Assembly: GCA_910578425.1 (NCBI GenBank)
Contig: CAJTQX010000022.1
Location: forward strand, 11,538 to 40,248
DNA length: 28,711 bases
From: an uncultured Anaerotignum sp.
Lineage (GTDB): Bacteria; Bacillota; Clostridia; Lachnospirales; Anaerotignaceae
Direction: 5' to 3'
Shown: one piece after another, positions 22,349 to 28,711 of the stretch
Layout of the letters: each line of letters opens with the position of its first letter
Numbering within the stretch: the first letter of the stretch is position 1
The notes under the pieces: generated by a model
The model's input: only the letters and a program-made list of their open reading frames with translations
What the model was told of the DNA's origin: nothing
Databases searched by the model: none
Translations under genes and position numbers: made by a program

Positions 22349-22393
22349 ACAGCCGTTTCTCCAAACCGAGATATCCGGCGGGGAAACGGCTGT
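22349..22393 (-). terminator. Terminator of the oligoendopeptidase gene
   Basis: ACAGCCGTTTC (22349-22359) and GAAACGGCTGT (22383-22393) form a perfect 11-bp stem, followed on the minus strand by TTTTA. It lies 21 bases after the stop codon of the peptidase gene. Confidence 0.8.
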
Positions 22394-22413
22394 ATATTCT
22401 TTTGCTGTGGTTC

Positions 22414-24210
22414 CTATAAGTTTTCAAATTCATCCAGAAGATTTTCAAAAACCTTCATGGCATTCTGAATGGGTTCGGCAGTGGAGAGGTCCACGCCCGC
22501 GCCTTTCAGCAGGTCAATGGAATATTCGCTGTCACCCTTGGAAAGGAAATCCAGGTAGGCGTCAATGGCGGGCTGTCCTTCGTCCAGTATTTTACGGGAA
22601 AGCGCGATTGCCGCGCTGTAGCCTGTGGCATACTGATAGACATAAAACGCATTATAAAAATGCGGAATCCTTGCCCATTCAATGTCGATTTCCTCGTCAA
22701 TGAAAATATCCTCACCGAAATATTTCACATTCAGTTCATGATAGATGCGGTTCATGCCTTCCCAGGTCAGAGGCTCGCCGCACTCCACCATTTCATGCGT
22801 AATCTTCTCAAATTCCGCAAACATGGTCTGCCGGAACAGTGTCCCGCGGAACTGTTCCAGAAAATAGTTGATGAGGTACTTGCGTGTCGTCGTATTTTCG
22901 GTATGCTGCAAAAGATATTCCATCAAAAGAGCTTCGTTGCAGGTGGAGGCAACCTCCGCCACAAAAATTTTATGCCCGCTGTAAAGGTAGGGCTGTTTCT
23001 GCCATGTAAACCAGCTATGCAGGGCATGCCCCATTTCATGCGCAAGGGTGAACATGCTGTTGATGGTATCGTTATGGTTGAGCAGCACAAAAGGATGCAC
23101 GCCATAGCTGCCCCAGGAATACGCCCCGCCCCGTTTGCCTTTGTTTTCATATACGTCAATCCAGCCGCTTTCCAGCCCGTGCGTCAGTGCCCTGCCGTAA
23201 TCTTCGCCCATGACGGCCAGGGCTTTTTTGACGGTCTGTTTTGCCTCGTCATATGGAATTTTCACATCCGCCTCCGGTACGAGAGGCACATACAGGTCGT
23301 ACATATGCAGCTCATCCACGCCCATCTGTTTTTTCCGGAGGGAAACATAACGATGAAGCAGGGGCAGATTCTGGTGTACCGTTTCGATCAGATTGTCATA
23401 TACGGAAAGCGGGATATTATCGTCCGAAAGAGCCATTTCCATAGAGGAGGCGTATTTCCGCGCGCGGGCAAAAAACGCATCGCTTTTGACCGAGGAGGAA
23501 TAGGACGCCGCAAGGGTGTTTTTCTGTCCCAGATAAACGGAATACAGAGACTGGAAAGCATTCCGGCGCAGTGTACGGTCGGGGCTTTCCAGAAATGTGA
23601 TATAGCGTCCCTTTGTCAGCTCCATTTCCTCTCCATTGGAATCCTGCACAGCGGGGAAACGGATATCCGCATCGTTCAGCATGGCAAAAATCTGCTGCGG
23701 CGCGCCGCCCAGTTCTGCCGCCTGTGCAAGCAGGTTTTCTTCGGCAGGGGAAAGCGTATGTGCTTTCTGCCGGAGAAGGGAATGGAAGAAATGCGCGTAA
23801 ACGGCGAAAGTGTCAGGACTTTCGGCGTGGAAGGCCGCAAGCGTTTCCTCCGGAATCGCTGTAATTTCGGGCGTAAGGAAGGACGAAGCAGCGGAATACT
23901 GCACCAGCAGACGTTCCGCGCGGGCAGCCATTGCCTGATAAAAGGCATTCCCGCTGTCCTCATGCAGGCGCATGTTGGCGTAGGTATACAACTGGTCAAG
24001 CGTGAGAGAAAGCTCCAGGTTTTTTTCCAGACAGGCAAGGAGCACTGCGCCGGATTCCGCAAGGCGTCCTGAAAATGCGGAGATGCTGGGGAGCTCCTGC
24101 TCTAAAGCGGCAAATGTGCTTTCCCATAATTCGTCACTGGCGTAATAATCTTCGATATGCCAGTGAAACCGAGGGTCGGAGGATTTCCGATCAGGTATTT
24201 TATTCTGCAA
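22414..24210 (-). CDS. pepF: Oligoendopeptidase F (M3 family metallopeptidase)
   Basis: The 598-residue protein is a cytoplasmic M3B zinc peptidase that cuts short peptides. The zinc motif HEMGH (His391, Glu392, His395) is followed by the third ligand in EVASTCNE. YSWGSYGVHPFVLLNHNDT and the C-terminal FYVYQYATGYSAA are further family stretches. The TTG at 24210 is taken as the start: AGAGG lies 8 bases upstream and the protein then begins MQNKIPDR and has the normal length. The frame stays open 43 codons further upstream through leader hairpins, with no family match. It has its own promoter and terminator. Confidence 0.93.
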   Translation of the reverse strand: MQNKIPDRKSSDPRFHWHIEDYYASDELWESTFAALEQELPSISAFSGRLAESGAVLLACLEKNLELSLTLDQLYTYANMRLHEDSGNAFYQAMAARAERLLVQYSAASSFLTPEITAIPEETLAAFHAESPDTFAVYAHFFHSLLRQKAHTLSPAEENLLAQAAELGGAPQQIFAMLNDADIRFPAVQDSNGEEMELTKGRYITFLESPDRTLRRNAFQSLYSVYLGQKNTLAASYSSSVKSDAFFARARKYASSMEMALSDDNIPLSVYDNLIETVHQNLPLLHRYVSLRKKQMGVDELHMYDLYVPLVPEADVKIPYDEAKQTVKKALAVMGEDYGRALTHGLESGWIDVYENKGKRGGAYSWGSYGVHPFVLLNHNDTINSMFTLAHEMGHALHSWFTWQKQPYLYSGHKIFVAEVASTCNEALLMEYLLQHTENTTTRKYLINYFLEQFRGTLFRQTMFAEFEKITHEMVECGEPLTWEGMNRIYHELNVKYFGEDIFIDEEIDIEWARIPHFYNAFYVYQYATGYSAAIALSRKILDEGQPAIDAYLDFLSKGDSEYSIDLLKGAGVDLSTAEPIQNAMKVFENLLDEFENL

Positions 24211-24250
24211 ATGAATCAACCTCTTTTCTTTATAAATGGCAGCTTCGCCT

Positions 24251-24327
24251 GACAAAGGGTATCCCCTTGTCGAGCAAAGGCAGGGAGCGCGTCCCCCTGC
24301 CCTTTCCCCGGAAAATATGGGAAAAGG
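24251..24327 (-). promoter_or_regulatory. Three successive hairpins in the pepF leader
   Basis: Three imperfect hairpins follow each other at about 24251-24271, 24280-24300 (extendable to a 10-bp stem with one bulge) and 24301-24327. They lie between the pepF promoter and its ribosome site. No T-run is seen, so this is not an obvious attenuator. Confidence 0.35.
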
Positions 24328-24343
24328 CTCCTGTATCATTTTT

Positions 24344-24372
24344 AGTATACCATTTTCGGGGAAGAATATAAA
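24344..24372 (-). promoter_or_regulatory. Candidate promoter of pepF
   Basis: On the minus strand TTTATA (24372-24367), 17 bases and TATACT (24349-24344) lie about 135 bases before the pepF start codon. Confidence 0.6.
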
Positions 24373-24514
24373 GAGTGGAACAGAAAAGAGGGCAGATGAA
24401 ACGGGCGGATAAAAAATTTCCGGCAGGCTGTGCAGTATTTCAAAAATCCGGTTTGTGCATACGGCGAAACTGGAAAGCCATAGGAAAAAATTTTGTCAGA
24501 TAAAAGAAATTTAC

Positions 24515-24543
24515 TTGATGAACGCCTGATTTCATAGTATGAT
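24515..24543 (+). promoter_or_regulatory. Sigma-A promoter of glgA
   Basis: TTGATG (24515-24520), a 17-base spacer and TATGAT (24538-24543) stand 23 bases before the glgA start codon. Confidence 0.75.
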
Positions 24544-24566
24544 TAGTAGTAAAGAGGTGAGAAAAG

Positions 24567-26024
24567 ATGCAGAATAACTTAAAGGTGCTGTTAGTTGCGT
24601 CGGAGGCTGCGCCGTTCATCAAAAGCGGCGGATTAGGCGATGTCATCGGTTCCTTGCCAAAGGCGTTGCGGGCAAAAGGGGTAGACGTACGCGTTGTGAT
24701 TCCCAGATATCTGTCTATCAAAAACGAAGCGATGTACGGAGTGGAGTTTTTGGGAGAGTTTGACGTCCACCTGCAGTGGAGGGTGCAGACGGCAAAGATT
24801 CTGGTGAAAAAAGGGGACGTGCCCATCTACTTCATTGAAAACAACAATTATTTTGGACGCGGCGGCATGTACGGTCATGGCGATGATAACGAACGCTTTG
24901 GGTTTTACTGCAAGGCTGTGCTGGATATGCTGGCAATGCTGGATTTTTATCCTGATATTATTCACTGTAATGACTGGCAGACGGGCCCTGTCTGTATGTA
25001 TCTGAAGGAAATCTACAATAAAATGGTGAGCTATTCCAAGATCAAGTCGATTTTCACCATTCATAATTTGCAGTATCAGGGAAATTTCGAGCCTGCGACA
25101 GTGGATATGCTGGGCGTGCCCGCCTGCTATGGGAACGGGGGCGCGGAGTTTTATGGCTGTGCCAGCTACATGAAAATGGGCCTGCATTATGCGGACTGCG
25201 TAACAACGGTCAGCGAGGCGTACGCAAAGGAAATTCAGACGCCGGAGTACGGCTATGGTATGGAAGGCATTTTGTACAGCCGCAGAGATTCGCTTTACGG
25301 CATACTGAACGGTATTGACTATTCCATGAACGACCCTGTAACAGACCCGCGTATTGTGAAAAATTTCAGCCCTGAAATTTTGGAGGGAAAACGCGAAAAC
25401 AAGCGCGCATTGCAGGAATGGCTGCGGCTGGAGCCGCGCGATGTGCCTGTGATTTCCATGATTACGCGGCTGGCCGATCAGAAAGGCTTTGATATCCTGA
25501 CACAGGTAATAGACGAGATGATGCGGCGGGATATTCAGTTTGTGCTGCTGGGGACGGGCGAACGCTGGCTGGAGCATATTTTTGAACATCTGGGCGAGGC
25601 ATATTCGGGAAGGTTCTCCGCGAATATCTTCTTTGACGAAGCACTTGCGCAGCAGATATACGCATCTTCGGACATGTTCCTGATGCCTTCGCGCTTTGAG
25701 CCATGCGGGCTGGGGCAGATGTTCAGCCTGCGTTACGGCACTGTGCCGATCGTGCGCAAAACAGGCGGCCTTGCGGATACGATTACGCATTATAACCCTG
25801 AAACAAAGCAGGGGAACGGCTTTGTTTTTGAAACCTATGACGGAAACGGCCTGCTTTGGGCGGTAGACCAGGCTCTGCATACCTACCATATGGGATGGGA
25901 GGAATGGTCGAACGTTGTGCGCAACGCGATGTACTGCGATTATTCGTGGGAAAGCTCCGCAGAGAAATATATCGCACTGTATAATAAACTGAAATTCGGC
26001 GGAAAAACAGGCAGTTCAAAATAA
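24567..26024 (+). CDS. glgA: Glycogen synthase (GT5 family)
   Basis: The 485-residue protein transfers glucose from ADP-glucose to growing alpha-1,4-glucan. The ADP-glucose-binding motif KSGGLGDV starts at Lys19. HNLQYQGNF, GILNGIDY, MITRLADQKGFD and the C-terminal MPSRFEPCGLGQMFSLRYGTVPIVRKTGGLADT complete the two Rossmann-like domains of the GT-B fold. AGAGGTGAG precedes the ATG. The gene has its own promoter and terminator and stands apart from other glycogen genes (glgB, glgC, glgP are not in the window). Confidence 0.96.
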   Translation: MQNNLKVLLVASEAAPFIKSGGLGDVIGSLPKALRAKGVDVRVVIPRYLSIKNEAMYGVEFLGEFDVHLQWRVQTAKILVKKGDVPIYFIENNNYFGRGGMYGHGDDNERFGFYCKAVLDMLAMLDFYPDIIHCNDWQTGPVCMYLKEIYNKMVSYSKIKSIFTIHNLQYQGNFEPATVDMLGVPACYGNGGAEFYGCASYMKMGLHYADCVTTVSEAYAKEIQTPEYGYGMEGILYSRRDSLYGILNGIDYSMNDPVTDPRIVKNFSPEILEGKRENKRALQEWLRLEPRDVPVISMITRLADQKGFDILTQVIDEMMRRDIQFVLLGTGERWLEHIFEHLGEAYSGRFSANIFFDEALAQQIYASSDMFLMPSRFEPCGLGQMFSLRYGTVPIVRKTGGLADTITHYNPETKQGNGFVFETYDGNGLLWAVDQALHTYHMGWEEWSNVVRNAMYCDYSWESSAEKYIALYNKLKFGGKTGSSK

Positions 26025-26042
26025 TATTAAAATTTGGGATGT

Positions 26043-26074
26043 CCGGGGGCGCGCTGCGCTTCCGGGCGTTTTTT
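26043..26074 (+). terminator. Terminator of glgA
   Basis: CCGGGGGCGC (26043-26052) pairs with GCGCTTCCGG (26056-26065), two pairs being G-T, and TTTTTT follows at 26069-26074. Confidence 0.85.
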
Positions 26075-26129
26075 GATGGAAATTTCCGTAACATACGGCT
26101 TTCAGGCGAAAAACGAAATTTCGGAGGGT

Positions 26130-26158
26130 TTGCAAAAACATGCCGGATGTAGTATGAT
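26130..26158 (+). promoter_or_regulatory. Sigma-A promoter of the DUF5711-like gene
   Basis: TTGCAA (26130-26135), a 17-base spacer and TATGAT (26153-26158) lie about 100 bases before the start codon. Confidence 0.65.
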
Positions 26159-26260
26159 GGGGGAAATATACGGGAGAAGGCAAAAATATTTTTCTATGAA
26201 TAAGAAGGACGGCACAGCCGTTTTTCTGCTGAAATAAAGAAAGACAACGGAGGAAAAGAC

Positions 26261-27637
26261 ATGGGCAGGCAGCGGAAGGGAAATGACAGCAGGCTGATGA
26301 TACTGGTTTTCGTTTTGGCAGTCGTCTGCCTTTTGGCAGGCGGGCTGTATATTGATACGTTCTACGGCGGCGGCAGGCTGAAAGCGTTCATGACGCAGAT
26401 TTCAAGAAAAGACACAGAGGACAGACGAACGGCACGTCCGCGGGAAAGTATGCAGATTGACAGCGGAAACAAAACGGCGATTGCCACATTTGGCACAAGC
26501 TTCGCGCTCTGCACGAAGGACGGCGTGAAATATTATGCGGGCATGGGCGATCAGAAATGGAACGATACATTTAATATGACAAGTCCGGCGGCCGTTTCTG
26601 AAGGAAAATATATCGCGGTAGGTGATATGAGCGGAAAAACCCTCCGCGTGTATGATGATTCGGGATTGCTGTATTCCCTTCAGACGGAAGGATCACTGAT
26701 GCAGTTCGCGCTGAACAAAAGCGGATACCTCTCGCTGATTACAAAGGATTCAACGGCTTACCGTATCTATGTTTACAGTGCAAAGGGAAATCTTCTGAAA
26801 GAACGTGTAGAGGAAAGCATTGGCATCTATCCGCTTTCTTCCGATATTTCTGATGATAGCCGGATGTTTGCGGTAAGCTATCTGGATACGGCGGATATCA
26901 CGCCGACGGCGCGGGTGCTGTCCTTCTTTATCAGCACCGGCGAAAGCGAGGAATATACGGACAGCATGTTTGCGGCGGTAGAGAAAAAGAATGAAGTGAT
27001 CCCTGTTATCAGCTATTGGAGCGATGGGACGCTTGGCGTGCTTTCCGATAAAAATATCTACGGCATTGGCGCGAAAGACGGGCAGGAGGAATGGAAATAT
27101 GAACTGGAAAATACAGTGGATTATGCCTCTTTCTGCGCGGGGGATTCTGTGGTGGTCGCGCTGGGGGACAGCGTGGCAAACCGTGACGGACGGGAAAAGG
27201 GAACGGTCTGCTGGATCAATGCTTCGGGAAAGGAAACGGCATCTTTTGAGAGCGGGGAAACGGTGACGTTCCTTCATGCAGGGGAAAAAGGTGTTGTGAT
27301 CGGAAACGGCAGGGATTACAAAGGGCTGACAAACGGCGGAAATCTTAGCTGGGAATATACTGCCACAGCGGATACAAGTGACCTTGCGCCGATGGAAAAG
27401 CTGAGCCGCGTAATGGCGGTGACACAGGAAAATATTGAAATACTGGATATGACGAAGGCGCAGGCAGGGAAAACAGAACTGCCTGCAAGTACAGAACCCG
27501 AAAAAACGCCGGAAAGCCTGCCGGATGACACAAAGGACGCGGAAGGCGGACAGGCGGACGAGCCGGAGCCGGAAAAAGAGCCTGACAGCGGCGGAGAGCC
27601 GAAAGAACCTTCCGCGGGTGAACCGGAAGAACCATAA
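26261..27637 (+). CDS. Membrane-anchored beta-propeller-like protein (DUF5711-like)
   Basis: The 458-residue protein has one membrane segment at about residues 12-30 and an extracytoplasmic body. Repeating short beta-rich blocks (KYIAVGDMSGKTLRVYDDSG, YLSLITKDSTAYRIYVYSAKGN, GTLGVLSDKNIYGIGAKDGQEEW) suggest a beta-propeller of the PQQ/WD type. The last 60 residues are a low-complexity tail rich in Glu, Pro, Asp and Gly. Size, layout and the CvpA gene downstream fit DUF5711 proteins of Clostridia, as far as I can judge by memory. No catalytic motif is visible, and function is unknown. GGAGG precedes the ATG. The stop codon coincides with the edge of a dispersed repeat. Confidence 0.7.
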   Translation: MGRQRKGNDSRLMILVFVLAVVCLLAGGLYIDTFYGGGRLKAFMTQISRKDTEDRRTARPRESMQIDSGNKTAIATFGTSFALCTKDGVKYYAGMGDQKWNDTFNMTSPAAVSEGKYIAVGDMSGKTLRVYDDSGLLYSLQTEGSLMQFALNKSGYLSLITKDSTAYRIYVYSAKGNLLKERVEESIGIYPLSSDISDDSRMFAVSYLDTADITPTARVLSFFISTGESEEYTDSMFAAVEKKNEVIPVISYWSDGTLGVLSDKNIYGIGAKDGQEEWKYELENTVDYASFCAGDSVVVALGDSVANRDGREKGTVCWINASGKETASFESGETVTFLHAGEKGVVIGNGRDYKGLTNGGNLSWEYTATADTSDLAPMEKLSRVMAVTQENIEILDMTKAQAGKTELPASTEPEKTPESLPDDTKDAEGGQADEPEPEKEPDSGGEPKEPSAGEPEEP

Positions 27638-27720
27638 AAGACCGTAGGACAGTGTCCCGCACCCTGCAAGGGCTTCCAGCCCTTGACTCCGCTTCAGCCG
27701 CACAGATGCGCGGCTGGGAA
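27638..27720 (+). repeat. Second copy of the MITE-like repeat end
   Basis: The stretch starting AAAGACCGTAGGACAGTGTC matches the left end of the 15554-15774 element through CCCGCACCCTGCAAG. It goes on with an AAGGGC/GCCCTT hairpin (27669-27684) as that element does, and ends near an AGCCGC/GCGGCT hairpin. The inverted right end is not evident, so this is a partial or shorter member. Confidence 0.6.
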
Positions 27721-27880
27721 TAAGGCTTAAGGTTTATATACCTTCGCTGGACAGGTGTATCTGTAGATATGTTAAGTGCAAATAGCGCAGGAAATGCATC
27801 AATTTCGGCAGAAAAAGCGTATATTTCTTTGTTAAGCGAAGGCAGCAGTAAAGATAATTTGCAGGAAAGAAGGAACGGAA

Positions 27881-28588
27881 ATGAGTGCTTCTTATTTACC
27901 ATATGTATTGGATATACTGGTAGTGGCGGCTGTGCTGGGCTGTGCCGCCGCTGCTTTTCGGAAGGGCTTTGTCATAGCCGCGCTGGGGTTTCTGCCGATG
28001 GCTGCGGCTTTGATCGGCGCGCGGTTTTTCAGTCCGTATATCAGCAGGTTTCTGAGGGGGACGCCTGTTTTCGGCTCCCTGGCGGAAAGCATCAGCAGCT
28101 CCATGAAGCTGGACGAGATCATCGGGGAGAGCGCGATGCGCACGCAGACAGAGATTATAGAAGGGATGCAGCTGCCGGGATTTCTGCGGGACGCGCTGCT
28201 GGAAAATAACAATCCGGTCATTTACCGCTTGCTTGATGTGGAGGGGTTGCAGGAATACATTGCAGGGTTTCTGGCAAATATCTGTATCAATGCTGTAAGC
28301 GTCATCCTGGCGTTTTTCCTGATTTTTATTGGGGTTCGTCTGGTGCTGAACGCGCTGAACCTGATTAGCCGCCTGCCTGTGCTGAATTTTTTCAATCGTT
28401 TCTGCGGGCTTCTGGTCGGTGGGGCAAAAGGGCTTTTTATCGTCTGGGTAACATGTATAGTACTGACATTTTTTCAGTGCAGCGCGAAATTTTCGGGACT
28501 GTTTGCTGCTTTGGACGCATCCCATGCTGCGAAACTGGCGTATGAAAATAATATCCTGCTGTATCTGATACTGACGATTTTTACCTGA
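27881..28588 (+). CDS. CvpA family membrane protein
   Basis: The 235-residue protein has four hydrophobic segments, at about residues 6-24, 28-48, 130-152 and 168-192, with the CvpA-type pattern: a GxxxG-like first pair (AAFRKGFVIAALGFLPM), then a variable loop, then LLVGGAKGLFIVW. CvpA proteins are inner membrane proteins linked to colicin V production in E. coli and to envelope stress or division in others. The loop of about 80 residues between the second and third segment is longer than in the classic family. AAGGAA precedes the ATG. It follows the DUF5711-like gene after 243 bases that contain the repeat copy. Confidence 0.82.
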   Translation: MSASYLPYVLDILVVAAVLGCAAAAFRKGFVIAALGFLPMAAALIGARFFSPYISRFLRGTPVFGSLAESISSSMKLDEIIGESAMRTQTEIIEGMQLPGFLRDALLENNNPVIYRLLDVEGLQEYIAGFLANICINAVSVILAFFLIFIGVRLVLNALNLISRLPVLNFFNRFCGLLVGGAKGLFIVWVTCIVLTFFQCSAKFSGLFAALDASHAAKLAYENNILLYLILTIFT

Positions 28589-28711
28589 AAACTGCCTGTG
28601 CGGAATGCGGAAACGATGGGCCTGAGATATTTTGGGATTTTTTTTGAAAAAAATGAAAAAATGTAAGATTGTCAAACATATTGGACAAGGAACTCAACAG
28701 GGGAAAGCCAA

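Noticed and set aside
26034..26237. A 67-residue plus-strand frame after glgA
   Set aside because: It overlaps the glgA terminator and the next gene's promoter and has no family resemblance.

Overview
The window looks like a chromosomal segment of a low-to-mid GC, endospore-forming Firmicute of the class Clostridia (probably Lachnospirales-like). The evidence is the sporulation genes yabP and yabQ, divIC, a methionine T-box before metS, strong AGGAGG-type ribosome binding sites, five genes that start with TTG, and tRNA genes without an encoded CCA. No phage or insertion sequence genes are visible.

Layout. 48-187: tRNA-Ser and its terminator. 225-7365: a LysR regulator divergent from a tight six-gene operon for asparaginase, nitrilase, aspartate ammonia-lyase, malic enzyme and the two subunits of an iron-sulfur fumarase. 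Read as a pathway, this takes asparagine (and perhaps a nitrile such as beta-cyanoalanine) to aspartate, fumarate, malate and pyruvate, releasing ammonia. 7605-9080: yabP-yabQ-divIC, then tRNA-Met, tRNA-Glu and tRNA-Val behind a consensus promoter. 9142-11107: WYL regulator, cysteine-rich DUF3795-type protein, macrodomain protein. 11241-15526, minus strand: metS (with T-box) - tatD - a 3D-domain cell-wall protein, an order also known from Bacillus.

15527-16490 holds no convincing gene but is rich in structure. It has a 221-bp element with terminal inverted repeats, and a minus-strand transcription unit (consensus promoter to intrinsic terminator, about 490 nt) containing two hairpin-forming direct repeats. 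16491-20753: radical SAM protein, YtvI-like membrane protein, and a BlaI/BlaR1-type pair with two operators. 20835-24372: a TlpA-like lipoprotein lacking its second active-site cysteine, a candidate structured small RNA (22142-22286), and oligoendopeptidase F. 24515-28588: glycogen synthase, a membrane-anchored DUF5711-like protein and a CvpA family protein.

Two families of short dispersed intergenic repeats recur: one at 7409, 17412 and 21951, the other at 15554 and 27638. The best candidates for something new are the nitrilase-containing asparagine-to-pyruvate operon, the tandem-hairpin transcription unit at 15782-16309, and the RNA-like unit at 22142-22286. All functional claims are read from sequence only; no database or folding program was run.
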